From assembly GCA_964606735.1 (NCBI GenBank), contig CAZSHI010000003.1:1-64000 (forward strand): a stretch of 64,000 bases of DNA. The letters are read 5' to 3'. Source of the DNA: UBA5109 sp964606735. GTDB lineage: Bacteria; Pseudomonadota; Gammaproteobacteria; Pseudomonadales; Pseudohongiellaceae. This document shows positions 17,739 through 27,140 of the stretch, piece by piece. Made by a program: the position numbers and the translations under genes. The notes under the pieces are model-generated. The model searched no databases. It was not told the origin of the DNA and was given only the letters and a program-made list of their open reading frames with translations. Positions within the stretch are counted from its first letter, which is position 1. Every line of letters begins with the position of its first letter.

Positions 17739-17942
17739 AAATGAATTTATCATGCCTTTTGATGGCAAAGGTAGACAATAAAACACCTTGTTTGACGCCA
17801 GTTCAGTTCCATTTCAAGTAGGCAATCATTGCTGCATCGAATGCAGTATCTATGTTAACTGAACCGATATTAAATTTAGCTATTTCATATGGATATTTTG
17901 CCAGTTAAGATGCCCCTGCATTCACCATTTTCTGTTCCCCGC

Positions 17943-18422
17943 TCATAACCTTTCCAACTCCTTGCGGATAGCTTCTATTCGATTACGATTAGTATTCAGG
18001 TCTCCTTGCCCTACCCGTGAGGCTGAACGTACCGCAATTTCACCTTGAGCGGGTTGGTGATGGAATTCCACGTCATCCATGAAACCAATTAGGGAGGTGA
18101 CAAAGGTAAAACGTGCATAAGTGCTATCTGAGCTGACTAGTGTGGCGCCATCCATTCTGCTCACAGTTTCAACTAATGTGCTCCATCGTGATCCATCAAA
18201 ATCGGCAATGGGAGCAATGTAGTGGCTATCAAGAGCATCTTCATCGCTAGAAACGCAATTAGGAGATGATGGACAAGGCATCAGCTTACCGTTCTGAAGA
18301 CCCAGCGCTACAGTCATATTGCGACTGTCTGCACCCAGCTTAAAGAACAGGCCGACCCCGCCTATAGTGAGAAGCAGCAGAAGTGTTAAAAAAACCATCA
18401 TTATTTTCTTAATCCTAATCAT
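17943..18422 (-). CDS. DUF1499 family membrane-anchored protein
   Basis: A 159-residue protein with one N-terminal membrane segment (about residues 8-27) and the DUF1499 hallmark PCPSSPNCVSSDE. The rest, including RFTFVTSLIGFMDDVEFH and the closing basic GQGDLNTNRNRIEAIRKELE, matches the family throughout. Function is unknown; the domain should lie outside the cytoplasmic membrane. It is a single gene convergent with the GFA operon across a 289-base gap that contains only the terminator. Confidence 0.88.
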   Translation of the reverse strand: MIRIKKIMMVFLTLLLLLTIGGVGLFFKLGADSRNMTVALGLQNGKLMPCPSSPNCVSSDEDALDSHYIAPIADFDGSRWSTLVETVSRMDGATLVSSDSTYARFTFVTSLIGFMDDVEFHHQPAQGEIAVRSASRVGQGDLNTNRNRIEAIRKELERL

Positions 18423-18814
18423 TAGTGATTCATTTTTGTTTTGCCATTGCGTTTATAACAGTTTGTCTGTCTTTGGTTTAACTTAATTGGCGTCAGATCA
18501 AGCTGTTTATACTATTTTTTCCAAGCAGCGTTTTTCCATGTCAAAAAATTCCGGGCTCTTCAGTCTTATCACTAAAAGCGGTATTTGAGCCTTGGCCGCT
18601 TTAAGTATTCATTATAGAAACCTCAAATTCGAAAACAAATTTTAGGGAGGGAAGACCTGTACGGCTTAAAAGGCCTTCATTTTCAAAAAAAATGGCGTCA
18701 TTTTTGCCCTGCCTGTACAGTTTCAAATTCTTTTCACAATTCCCTCTTAAATATAAGCGTATAAATAAGAGTAACATTAGCAATTAACCCAAAAAGAAAT
18801 GAGGACTTTCTGAT
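18423..18814. other. 392-base intergenic region at the composition boundary
   Basis: A divergent, AT-rich gap. A hairpin pairs AAAGCGG (18575-18581) with CCGCTTT (18596-18602). CTGTAC occurs twice (about 18656 and 18713). AT-rich TATAAG and TATAAA boxes at 18752-18765 may belong to the promoter of the gene at 18815, although no well-spaced -35 is seen. A 60-codon frame on the minus strand (18601-18783) has no family features. No RNA gene was recognised. Confidence 0.4.
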
Positions 18815-19300
18815 ATGAAAAAGTACATGACTATGCTGTTTATGGTTCTGCTTGGCACGCCAGTGCTGGCTCAGGTGCCAGTCACCGTGATACCTGCCGA
18901 TGAGCAGGCTGCCTGGCTTGAAACCGGTACCCCGGAGGATCAGGCCGACAAAAGGCTGGCCTATGATTTCTGGCGGGAAGTCCTTGTAGCCAGGGATATG
19001 GATGCCGCCATGGAATATATGCATGAGGATTACATTCAGCATAACCCGAACATCCCCACAGGCAGAGCCCCTTTTGTCCAGGTTTTTGGCAGGATGGGCT
19101 CACGACCGGTAATGGATCATATTGAAGACCTGGTTGCCATTACTGCTGACGGCGGTTATGTCACCATGGCCTTTCAGCGGGTACTGGATAACCCCAATGT
19201 GGAAGGTCAAACCTACACGACAACCTGGTTTGACATGTTCCGTATTGAAAATGGAAAAATCGTCGAACATTGGGACTACGGCACAGTAGGTCCACGCTAG
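18815..19300 (+). CDS. Exported SnoaL-like (NTF2-fold) protein
   Basis: A 161-residue protein with a signal peptide of about 20 residues ending PVLAQ. The mature part has the SnoaL/nuclear-transport-factor-2 pattern: VARDMDAAMEYMHEDYIQHN, GRAPFVQVF and a C-terminal strand IENGKIVEHWDYGTV. The family includes polyketide cyclases and many proteins of unknown role; exported forms are common in marine gammaproteobacteria. GAGGA lies about nine bases before the ATG. It is followed by a long inverted repeat and then by a metallopeptidase-like gene. Confidence 0.83.
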   Translation: MKKYMTMLFMVLLGTPVLAQVPVTVIPADEQAAWLETGTPEDQADKRLAYDFWREVLVARDMDAAMEYMHEDYIQHNPNIPTGRAPFVQVFGRMGSRPVMDHIEDLVAITADGGYVTMAFQRVLDNPNVEGQTYTTTWFDMFRIENGKIVEHWDYGTVGPR

Positions 19301-19308
19301 CTGAAACC

Positions 19309-19340
19309 CCGGTAAAGAGTCAGCTCTGACTCTTTACCGG
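19309..19340. terminator. Long perfect inverted repeat between two genes
   Basis: CCGGTAAAGAGTCAG (19309-19323) is followed after two bases by its exact complement CTGACTCTTTACCGG (19326-19340). It would form a 15-bp hairpin with the innermost pair open. No T-run follows on either strand, so it may be a transcript-stabilising or processing hairpin rather than a classic terminator. Confidence 0.55.
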
Positions 19341-19358
19341 CTCATTTGAAGGTTTCCT

Positions 19359-21200
19359 ATGCAGCATTTTCATAGCGCTTTATGTGTTGCACGAAGCGCT
19401 TCTCGAAAAACGAACCTAAGGCATTTTCTTCAATCAGCTGCCTTTTTGCTGCTCTCCTGCAATATGCTGCTCCAGCAGGCACATGCTGCTGAGGCCCCAT
19501 CGTGGGTCAAACTCACTGTCCCTCAGTTCACCGTAATTTCCCAGCTGGATGAAGGGGAAACGGTAAAATGGGCTGAAGACTTTCAGCTGTTTATCGCTGC
19601 TCTGGGTGAGGTGATAGAGGTTGATGAGCGGGCCCTCCCCCCCTTGGATATTGTGCTGTTTGAGAGCCGGGATGCCTTTGCGCCCTATCGGGCGCGTACC
19701 CAGTCAGGAACAGTGAATGCCCTGGCCGGTTTCTTTTCCAACCAGGGCGGCTGGAGTGTGATCGGCATGCCGGGCAACGACGGTAATGGTAGTGCCCAGC
19801 AGCTGACCTATCATGAGGCCGTGCATTGGTATTCGAGCATGCTGCTCGGGCGTTATCCCTACTGGTTTACTGAAGGCATTGCCGAACTGTTTTCGACGCT
19901 GGCCATCAATGGTGATGAGGTTACCTGGGGCGCGGCGATCCCGGACAATATCGATTATTTACGCCAAACCGGCTTGCAAGCGATGGCGGATTTCTTTGCA
20001 GTGTCGCGTGATGCCGCCCTGCATGAGGTAGACACTTTCTATCCACAGGCCTGGCTGTTTGTGCATTACCTGCTCTTTGGTGAGCTGAATCTGACACCCG
20101 CTGAATTGATCAGCCTGGTAGAAGGCTCCATCGAGTCGGATATGCCCACGGCACTGGCGCAGGAGTTGGGGTTGGTTTTTACCGAACTGGATGCCCTGCT
20201 GGGTGATTATCTGGCTGCCGGGGATTTTCGCACTACACAGTTTTCTGTCTCTGCCAGTAGACAGAGTTTACAAAGTACCAGCGCCTCACCAGCTGAGGTG
20301 GAAGCCGCTCTGGCGAAACTGGCGATTGCCGGCAACAACATCGAGCTTGGCTTCGATCATGCCGAGGCCCTGTTGGAACTTGAACCGAGACAGGCGCAGA
20401 CCTATGACATCATTGCCGAAGTCGCCAACCGTCTGAATGAGCCCGACATGCTGGAAACGGCACTGAACAATGCGATTTATCTCAACACCAGCAATGCCAA
20501 AAGTTATGAGCTGCAGGCAGCTTTCCTCTGGGAGCGAAACGAAGATTCCAACACCGGCACTCTGCCCCCCGAAGTGGCGCGCGAGATTGCCAACCTGTTG
20601 ACACGTTCTATTGTGCTACAGCCTTTTCGGCTGGAAACCTATCAGGCTTTTGTGCGGGTATTACCAAATATCATGAGTGCGACTGATGCTGATTTTAATG
20701 CCATTGAACTGGGCAAAGCCCTGTTTCCCGACGAGGGTATTATCCTGGTCGGCGAAGCCATGCTCAGTGCCCTGACGGCTAACTATGATCTGGCCATGGC
20801 GCTGATTGCTGAAGCCAATGAGGGCGATTACAGAATTGCCGACAACAATCGTGCCTTCACCCGCATGGTGACCGAGTTCGTCTGGGTAACCGGAATTTCC
20901 AACAGTCTGCAGTTGCTCAATCTGGATGGACGTTACGCCGATGCTGTTCGGTATATCGATGATATTCTGGCGGGTCGGCAGGCTGGTGTACGCACAGTGC
21001 CGGGCAATATCCGCGGCTTTCTCAATGCCCAGCGACGCAACATGCTGGCCAATCAGCGCATTGCCGAAGTCGAGGAACTGCTGGCGGAAGATCAGCAGGC
21101 ATCCGCGCGTGCTTTGTTACAGCAGATGATCAACGAGGATGACATCAGTAGCAGCGCCAGAGATTATGCCAGGAGTACGCTGGCGATTCTGGATCGCTAG
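19359..21200 (+). CDS. Exported peptidase-MA-like metalloprotease with helical repeats
   Basis: A 613-residue exported protein; the hydrophobic signal lies at about residues 24-44, ending AHAAE. LTYHEAVHW near residues 151-159 is an HExxH zinc motif, and PYWFTEGIAELFS about 20 residues later supplies the third ligand Glu. This is the peptidase-MA (gluzincin) pattern. From about residue 320 the sequence is alpha-helical with tetratricopeptide-like periodicity (NNIELGFDHAEALLELEP, LETALNNAIYLNTSNAKSYE). Substrate is unknown. AAGG precedes the ATG. It is convergent with the pirin gene, only 22 bases apart. Confidence 0.78.
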   Translation: MQHFHSALCVARSASRKTNLRHFLQSAAFLLLSCNMLLQQAHAAEAPSWVKLTVPQFTVISQLDEGETVKWAEDFQLFIAALGEVIEVDERALPPLDIVLFESRDAFAPYRARTQSGTVNALAGFFSNQGGWSVIGMPGNDGNGSAQQLTYHEAVHWYSSMLLGRYPYWFTEGIAELFSTLAINGDEVTWGAAIPDNIDYLRQTGLQAMADFFAVSRDAALHEVDTFYPQAWLFVHYLLFGELNLTPAELISLVEGSIESDMPTALAQELGLVFTELDALLGDYLAAGDFRTTQFSVSASRQSLQSTSASPAEVEAALAKLAIAGNNIELGFDHAEALLELEPRQAQTYDIIAEVANRLNEPDMLETALNNAIYLNTSNAKSYELQAAFLWERNEDSNTGTLPPEVAREIANLLTRSIVLQPFRLETYQAFVRVLPNIMSATDADFNAIELGKALFPDEGIILVGEAMLSALTANYDLAMALIAEANEGDYRIADNNRAFTRMVTEFVWVTGISNSLQLLNLDGRYADAVRYIDDILAGRQAGVRTVPGNIRGFLNAQRRNMLANQRIAEVEELLAEDQQASARALLQQMINEDDISSSARDYARSTLAILDR

Positions 21201-21222
21201 GGTAAGCAGAAAGACCTTGGCG

Positions 21223-21939
21223 CTACCTCACCATGGGTGGCGTATCAATCACCACCACTTCACAATCCGACACTGCGCTGATCTTCATTGATTTTCTTTT
21301 TGTGACTTCAGCGGCATCACCCTTATTCAGCGTGGTCTTTCCTTCACCGTCGCGAATTTCGAACTTGCCTTCCGAAGCCAGCACATAAGCCTGGTGCTTA
21401 ATAGGATGCTCGATCTCACTGCCTTTGCTGAGTTTGCCGCCATAGAGTCGGGCTTTTTGGTGAATGTACAGCGCGCGGCCCTTGTCTTCTTCATAGCCTG
21501 AAACCAGCAGCTTGAGGGAATCAGTACTGCTTTGTGGAAACTGTTTCGCTTCCCAGCGCGGTTTGACGTTAGCCTTGTCGGGAATGATCCATATCTGGTA
21601 AAGCACCAGTGGCGTCTTGCCCATGTTGTATTCGGAGTGGACGATGCCGGTGCCGGCGCTCATGACCTGCACTTCACCCTGTCTGGTCACACCTTTATGA
21701 CCGTGATTGTCCTGATGGGTCACCTCGCCTTGCCTGACATAGGTGATAATTTCCATGTTGCGGTGCGGATGCGGTGGAAAGCCGGTACCGGCCTTGATCC
21801 AGTCATCATTAACCACCAGCAAGGCACCAAACCCCATGCGTGCCGGATTGTAGTAATCGGCAAAACTGAAATGATGGCTGGATTTGAGCCAGCCATGGCT
21901 GGCCTTTCCCAGGCCGTGATAGGGACAGAGTCTGATCAT
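21223..21939 (-). CDS. Pirin-family cupin (quercetinase-like)
   Basis: A 238-residue bicupin of the pirin/YhhW family. Metal ligands are visible in FPPHPHRNMEIITYV (two His) and GTGIVHSEYN (His and Glu), as in enzymes shown to oxidise quercetin. The second cupin (residues about 130-238) lacks such ligands, as usual. The start ATG overlaps the stop of rdgC in ATGA, so the two are translationally coupled. Physiological role in bacteria is mostly unclear. Confidence 0.9.
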   Translation of the reverse strand: MIRLCPYHGLGKASHGWLKSSHHFSFADYYNPARMGFGALLVVNDDWIKAGTGFPPHPHRNMEIITYVRQGEVTHQDNHGHKGVTRQGEVQVMSAGTGIVHSEYNMGKTPLVLYQIWIIPDKANVKPRWEAKQFPQSSTDSLKLLVSGYEEDKGRALYIHQKARLYGGKLSKGSEIEHPIKHQAYVLASEGKFEIRDGEGKTTLNKGDAAEVTKRKSMKISAVSDCEVVVIDTPPMVR

Positions 21940-22976
21940 ACTTTTACATAATCTTCTTTATTGCGATTATCCGGCAGCACTTTTTTCTCGGGATCATCCA
22001 GACCACCGAAGGCATTGAAATAATCCCTGAAAAAGCCCTGCAGCTCCAGCGTCATCAGGGCAAATTCCTGATCGAATTTTTCTGCAGGGCTACCAGTGTT
22101 CTGTGAATCGGCTTCTTCTTTCACCTGATCGAAACGCAGTTTTTTGATGCTGAGGTCTTCGGCAATGCTGCAGCTCAACAGATGTTTCCATTGCACGGCC
22201 AGCTGTCTGACACGTTTGCCTGCCTGTAGGTGGGTTCTGATTTCATCGCCTTCCAGATCCTGCCCCTTACAGCGAATCACGTTGGCTACATCCAGCGGAT
22301 TGAACAGTTCGCATTCATCATGAATCTCGAAATGATCGCTGGCCTTGCCATCATTCAGCCAGCGCGTCATGACATCCGAAGGTGCACGCTTACTGTCAGG
22401 AATAGCCACTGGAAAAGTGCCGAGCGTATCCCGCAAGAGATTAATCAGTTCTTCGGCTTTGGCCGGACTGGCCGCATCCACCACCAGCAGCTGTTCCGAG
22501 CGACTGATATAGGCATAGGTCCTGCTGGAGCGGGTAAACGCCCGTGGCAGCAGGGAGTTATAAACATCATCCTGAATCTCACGGCGTTCCTTGCGGTAAA
22601 TTTTTCTGCCCTGACGGGCCTCCAGCTCAGCAACTCGTTCTGCCGTCGCCTCGCGTACCACGGTGGCAGGCAGTAGTCGATCCTGCTTTTGTGCGCAGAA
22701 CATGATGAAATCCCCCACAACATGGGTCAGCGGCTGCGGCAAAGCCCTGCTATCGGTCTCGCCTGCTTCGCCCTGCTCTGCCTCAGCCTCTTCAGTCGTT
22801 TCTGAATCTTGCAGATCCGGTGCAGCATCCCCCAGTGGGCTGACCCAGCCGAGGCGCGATTTCTCATAGCTGGCACAGGGTACAAAGGCATAATCGCCCA
22901 GCTGGGCTTCCAGATCTTCATATGACAAATCAAAGGGTTTAAGGAGTTGAAACAGACGCAGATTCTTGAACCACAT
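21936..22976 (-). CDS. rdgC: Recombination-associated protein RdgC
   Basis: A 346-residue RdgC. The start MWFKNLRLFQLLKPF, the segment SRLGWVSPLG and the C-terminal QGFFRDYFNAFGGLDDPEK region are typical. The family usually has about 300 residues; the extra length here is an acidic insert near residues 53-77 (ETTEEAEAEQGEAGETDS). RdgC forms a ring around double-stranded DNA and modulates RecA. It is restricted to beta- and gamma-proteobacteria, which is the best taxonomic clue in the window. Confidence 0.95.
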   Translation of the reverse strand: MWFKNLRLFQLLKPFDLSYEDLEAQLGDYAFVPCASYEKSRLGWVSPLGDAAPDLQDSETTEEAEAEQGEAGETDSRALPQPLTHVVGDFIMFCAQKQDRLLPATVVREATAERVAELEARQGRKIYRKERREIQDDVYNSLLPRAFTRSSRTYAYISRSEQLLVVDAASPAKAEELINLLRDTLGTFPVAIPDSKRAPSDVMTRWLNDGKASDHFEIHDECELFNPLDVANVIRCKGQDLEGDEIRTHLQAGKRVRQLAVQWKHLLSCSIAEDLSIKKLRFDQVKEEADSQNTGSPAEKFDQEFALMTLELQGFFRDYFNAFGGLDDPEKKVLPDNRNKEDYVKV

Positions 22977-23067
22977 AAAACAGACGCAATCCTTGAGGAG
23001 AAATTAAAACGTGCGGGTGCGGATTATGACACAAGCCCGGGAGCAGACGAAAATTTGAAAGCGCCGT

Positions 23068-23114
23068 CCAAGCAGTGGTCATCGCATCCTCCGCTTCCCT
23101 GCGGAGGCGCTTGG
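23068..23114. terminator. Nested hairpin downstream of the VOC gene
   Basis: CCTCCGC (23088-23094) pairs with GCGGAGG (23101-23107), and the flanking CCAAGC (23068-23073) pairs with GCTTGG (23109-23114). It begins six bases after the end of the minus-strand VOC gene. There is no T-run, so termination activity is uncertain. Confidence 0.4.
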
Positions 23115-23119
23115 CATAC

Positions 23120-24115
23120 TTATTCCCGTGACAGCCTGATCAAAAGACCGTTCGGGTCTCTGGTCCAGCTGGAGCTGGTACCGGCATCCAGCATGGCTGA
23201 CTTCTGATCGGAACCGATCAGTCCGCCGTGGCTGAGAATATTATCGACAGCCCTGTCGAAATCATTCACGCCTATCAGCATAATCGGACCACCCGGATCC
23301 TGCACGCGATGGGAAACCGCTCGACGGGTGGGGCCGGTAAATTCCTGAAAATTGATCACAAACTCAGACCCCGGGAAAGTGCCTCGGGTAGCACGCATCG
23401 TGGCAATGGAGCGGTCCCCGAACAGCGCCTGAATACGGTCATTGGCCTGACCTGCCGGAGCCGGCTGTTCAAGTCCCATACCAAACACACTGTTATAGAA
23501 AGAGACGGTCTGATTAAGGTCGGCCACTGTGAGATAAACGGTAACACTGTTAACTTCACCCGGACCTTCAAAAGTCTCACCTTTGCGCTCAACCAACTCG
23601 ACAATAAAGCCATCGGCATCACGGATCATCACAGCCCGGTTTGTTGTAGCATCATAGGGCTCATCGTTTTCACTGAGCACCTGTAGCCCCATCTCTTTGG
23701 CGCGTGCCAGTAGGGTGTCCAGATCACGCACATTCATGGCCAGCATGATCTGACCCGGATCCTGAATCATGGGATGCATGGCACGCTTGGGGGTATTGAT
23801 CCACTCCACCAGTTCCATCCGGAATGAATCATTCGGAAGTTTCAGAATGGTCGTCTGCAGCATGGCATGCTCATCATCAATGAGTCCTCTTCCCGAGCGT
23901 GGCTCAGCCGGTGGATCGACATATTCCATACCAAGCAGATCACGGTATAACTCCAGTGAACGCTCGAGGTCAGCAACGTTCAGGTGCAGAATGCTGGCTG
24001 AAGTGGATTGTGTCATGTTGTTCTGAGCCTGTACTGCCTGGCTGGCAAGCGTGGCTAATAACACGGTGCCCAGCAGCAATAAGGCGTGCTTGATGTGATA
24101 AACAAGGTGAGTCAT
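23120..24115 (-). CDS. Exported two-module VOC protein
   Basis: A 331-residue protein with a signal peptide ending near QAVQAQ. The two VOC modules open with SILHLNVADLERSLELYRDL and SVTVYLTVADLNQTVSFYNS. The first closes with IRDADGFIVELVE and the second with WTRDPNGLLIRLS. The second module lacks the metal-site Glu at its end (LIRL instead of VEL), so at least that half may not bind metal in the usual way. Function is unassigned; exported VOC proteins are also found at 8885. GGGAG precedes the ATG. Downstream neighbour of the lactate permease, but in a separate unit. Confidence 0.78.
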   Translation of the reverse strand: MTHLVYHIKHALLLLGTVLLATLASQAVQAQNNMTQSTSASILHLNVADLERSLELYRDLLGMEYVDPPAEPRSGRGLIDDEHAMLQTTILKLPNDSFRMELVEWINTPKRAMHPMIQDPGQIMLAMNVRDLDTLLARAKEMGLQVLSENDEPYDATTNRAVMIRDADGFIVELVERKGETFEGPGEVNSVTVYLTVADLNQTVSFYNSVFGMGLEQPAPAGQANDRIQALFGDRSIATMRATRGTFPGSEFVINFQEFTGPTRRAVSHRVQDPGGPIMLIGVNDFDRAVDNILSHGGLIGSDQKSAMLDAGTSSSWTRDPNGLLIRLSRE

Positions 24116-24221
24116 GGTATCTCCCTTCGTGTGAATAGTGTGTTCTGCAACATAAAGAGCAGATCCGTAATTGTAAAGTACTTATTCCCTTTCGGTTCTT
24201 TTGCCAACATTCCCCCAGGGC

Positions 24222-25832
24222 TTAAAGCAGGTAAGCGTAGAGTGAGGTCATCAAACCCAGTATCACCGCCAGAAACAGACTGTGCTTGAAGGTAAAACGG
24301 AACAGCCTGCCCTCTTCGGAACGTGGCATACCGGTTGCAGCAACCGCCACTGCTAGGCTCTGCAGAGAAATCATTTTACCCATCACGCCACCGGCAGAGT
24401 TGGCCGAAGCCATCAGGTTGGGGTCAAGACCCAGCGTAGCGGCCGTCACCACCTGTAAATTTCCAAACAGGGCATTGGCCGAAGTGTCACTACCGGTAAG
24501 GAAAACCCCGAGCCAGCCCAGCATGGCACTGAAAAAGGGAAAGAGCGTACCGGTCGCCGCAAAGGCCAGCCCGAGTGTGACAGTCGCACCACTGTAATTC
24601 ATCAGAAAGGCCAGTCCGAGCACCGAAGCAATGGTCAGCATCGAGTAGGACAGTTGCTGCAGTACCGACCCCAGCAACCTGAGATAGGCTGCAATAGACA
24701 TTTTAAAAACAACGGCTGCTGCCACAGTGGCAAAAGCACAGGCCGAGCCGGCGGCTGAAATCCAGTTGAAGGTATAAGTGGCGGCATAGGGTGTGGGAAC
24801 CTCAACAACCGGTGCCCCCTGCAAGACCTGGTTATGTAAACCGGGCCACTGAAACACCAGCGTGACACTGTTGAGCAGCTCGCCTATGATGCCGCTGCCC
24901 CAGATCAGTACAAAGACCACCAGAAACAGATAGGGCGACCAGGCCAGCACCGTTCGGCCAAAACCATGCGATGAAACCGTCATGCTGCTCTGAGTCTCCC
25001 CTGCCCAGACAAAATCATCACTGGGTTGCCAGAGCTTAAGCAATATCACCAGACCGGCAATGGCGCTAAGGGAGGCTACAATATCCACCAGTTCAGGGCC
25101 GACATAGTTGGACATAAAAAACTGCATACCGGCAAAGCAGATGCCACAAACGGCTGCTGCCGGTAAAACCCCTTTCAGGCCTTTCCAGCCACCCATGACC
25201 ATGACCAGGTAGGCTGGAATAAACAGGGCTACCGGTGCACACAGGCGCCCTACCCAGGCACTGAGTTCATTTTCCGGCAGGCCGGTAATGCCAGCCAGTG
25301 TAATAACCGGAATACCTATGGAGCCGAAGGCAACGGGTGCTGTATTGGCCAGCAGGCAAATACCCGCAGCAAAAAAAGGTGAGAATCCAAGGCCAGTCAG
25401 CATGGCGGCGGCTACCGCCACAGGGGTACCAAAGCCGGCAGCTCCCTCAATAAAGGCACCCAGCGCGAAGGCAATCAGCATGGCCTGTATGCGCCGGTCT
25501 GAAGTCAGCCCCCCGATGGAATCCTTGATCACTTCAAAATTACCGGTATCAGCGGTGATGCGGTACAGGACCACTGCCCAGAACACGATCCAGCCAATGG
25601 GAAAAAGGCCAAAGGCAGCACCCATACTGACAGAACCGACAACCAACTGCAGGGGCATGCCATAGACAATCAGCGCAACGACCACCGCTACCAGCAAACC
25701 CGACAGGCCAGCAACCCAGGCAGGCTTGCGCAAGACGCCAATCATTAGCAGCAAGACAAATATCGGTGCAGCTGCCGCCAGGGTAGATATAAGCAGACTG
25801 TCAGCCAATGGAAGGTATTCCTGCTGCCACAT
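24222..25832 (-). CDS. lctP: L-lactate/glycolate permease
   Basis: A 536-residue LctP/LldP-family permease with at least twelve hydrophobic segments. AGFGTPVAVAAAMLTGLGF, GITGLPENELSAWVGR and SDTSANALFGNLQ are typical of the family, as is the C-terminal NSAGGVMGKMISLQSLAVA. It imports lactate or glycolate with protons. AAAAAAGGAAAA precedes the ATG. The aminotransferase and FMN-dependent 2-hydroxyacid dehydrogenase genes lie upstream on the same strand, so imported lactate or glycolate would be oxidised by the latter. A decayed copy of its 3' end is found at 7451-7618. Confidence 0.93.
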   Translation of the reverse strand: MWQQEYLPLADSLLISTLAAAAPIFVLLLMIGVLRKPAWVAGLSGLLVAVVVALIVYGMPLQLVVGSVSMGAAFGLFPIGWIVFWAVVLYRITADTGNFEVIKDSIGGLTSDRRIQAMLIAFALGAFIEGAAGFGTPVAVAAAMLTGLGFSPFFAAGICLLANTAPVAFGSIGIPVITLAGITGLPENELSAWVGRLCAPVALFIPAYLVMVMGGWKGLKGVLPAAAVCGICFAGMQFFMSNYVGPELVDIVASLSAIAGLVILLKLWQPSDDFVWAGETQSSMTVSSHGFGRTVLAWSPYLFLVVFVLIWGSGIIGELLNSVTLVFQWPGLHNQVLQGAPVVEVPTPYAATYTFNWISAAGSACAFATVAAAVVFKMSIAAYLRLLGSVLQQLSYSMLTIASVLGLAFLMNYSGATVTLGLAFAATGTLFPFFSAMLGWLGVFLTGSDTSANALFGNLQVVTAATLGLDPNLMASANSAGGVMGKMISLQSLAVAVAATGMPRSEEGRLFRFTFKHSLFLAVILGLMTSLYAYLL

Positions 25833-25915
25833 AAGATTTTCCTTTTTTTATTGGTTTATTTTTATGGCAACTTACTAGGGAGCCGATTTTTTATAAGGTT
25901 GAGAATATAAAGTCT

Positions 25916-25936
25916 GCCGGCTAGAGTCCAGCCGAC
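25916..25936 (-). terminator. Possible hairpin after the aminotransferase gene
   Basis: GCCGGCT (25916-25922) pairs with AGCCGAC (25930-25936) with one G-T pair and a seven-base loop, 13 bases past the aminotransferase stop. On the minus strand it is followed by AGACTTTATATTC, a weak T-rich tract. Confidence 0.3.
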
Positions 25937-25949
25937 CTGTCTATCCCAT

Positions 25950-27122
25950 TTAAACCTTGCTGTTCATGTAAGCCTTGATACGTCCCAATGCTTCGCGAAT
26001 ATCCTCTGTACTGCTGGCATAGCTGAAACGAATATAGCCTTCACCAAGATGACCAAAACTGGTGCCGGCAACGCTTGCCACACCCAGTTCTTCAAGTAAA
26101 AGCTCTTCGAGCTGCTTTGATTTCATGCCAGTGCCGGTGATATTTGGAAAGGCATAGAAAGCACCTTTAGGTGAAATACATGAAAAACCCGGCACTTCAT
26201 TGAGAAGTTCAACAATCAGCTGACGCCTTTCATCAAAAATTTGGCACATGGTATCAACCGCGTCCTGAGGACCTGTCAACGCTTCAATGCCTGCTCTTTG
26301 AACCGGCGCAGATGGACAGGAATTACTGTTTATCTGCAAGCGCTCCGCATGATCAATCAAACTGGCAGGCCAAACACCATAACCCAGACGCCAGCCGGTC
26401 ATGGAATAGGTCTTGCTCCATCCATCCAGCAAAATGGTGCGATCCCGTATCGATTCATATTCAAGAAAACTGACATGTTCCATACCGTCATAGAGCATAC
26501 GGGAATAAATTTCGTCTGAGAGTAATGTGACATGCGGATAGGCTTCCAGACCTTTGACAAAGGTTTCAATCACATCCCTTTGCAGGACCCCGCCCGTTGG
26601 GTTGGCCGGTGTATTGACGATGATCAATCGGGTATTGTCATTAATCTGGGCAAGTACTTTTTCCGGATCAAAACCAAAACCACTATCTTCCAGTAACTCG
26701 ATAGGAACTGCTTTGGCCCCACTGAATTTGATCATGGATTCATAGATGGGGAAACCGGGATTGGGGTAAAGTATTTCAGCACCGGGCTCACCAAACATCA
26801 TGATGGCGAAAAACATGGTCGGTTTGCCACCCGGCACAACCATGACATTTTCCCGGTCCACTTCAACACCCCGGAACTTGCGAATATCATTAACCACTGC
26901 TTCGCGTAATTCCGGCAGGCCCTTGGCTGGGGTATAAAAGTGGAAGCCTTCGTCTATGGCTTTCTTCCCGGCTTCAACAATATTGTCCGGCGTACGAAAA
27001 TCTGGCGCTCCGATACCAAGGTTAATAATATCGCGCCCCTGCGCTTCCAATGCCTTGGCTCTGGCAAGAATTTTAAAGGCTGATTCTGTTCCCAGACGGG
27101 ACATACTGGCAGCAAGTTTCAT
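25950..27122 (-). CDS. Class I PLP-dependent aminotransferase
   Basis: A 390-residue fold-type I aminotransferase of the aspartate/alanine group. NLGIGAPDFRTPDNI and FHFYTPAKGLPELREAV are N-terminal family signatures, NTPANPTGGVL binds the cofactor, and K237 in DGWSKTYSMTGWRLGYG is the Schiff-base lysine. The C-terminal FIRFSYASSTEDI holds the carboxylate-binding Arg. It lies 18 bases after the FMN 2-hydroxyacid dehydrogenase gene and before the lactate permease. It could transaminate the 2-oxo acid made there (pyruvate to alanine or glyoxylate to glycine). Exact substrate is inferred. Confidence 0.9.
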   Translation of the reverse strand: MKLAASMSRLGTESAFKILARAKALEAQGRDIINLGIGAPDFRTPDNIVEAGKKAIDEGFHFYTPAKGLPELREAVVNDIRKFRGVEVDRENVMVVPGGKPTMFFAIMMFGEPGAEILYPNPGFPIYESMIKFSGAKAVPIELLEDSGFGFDPEKVLAQINDNTRLIIVNTPANPTGGVLQRDVIETFVKGLEAYPHVTLLSDEIYSRMLYDGMEHVSFLEYESIRDRTILLDGWSKTYSMTGWRLGYGVWPASLIDHAERLQINSNSCPSAPVQRAGIEALTGPQDAVDTMCQIFDERRQLIVELLNEVPGFSCISPKGAFYAFPNITGTGMKSKQLEELLLEELGVASVAGTSFGHLGEGYIRFSYASSTEDIREALGRIKAYMNSKV

Positions 27123-27140
27123 AAAACCATTCTTCCTACA

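Noticed and set aside
18601..18783. 60-codon minus-strand frame in the 18.4-18.8 kb gap
   Set aside because: No ribosome-binding site, odd AT-driven composition and no recognisable family.
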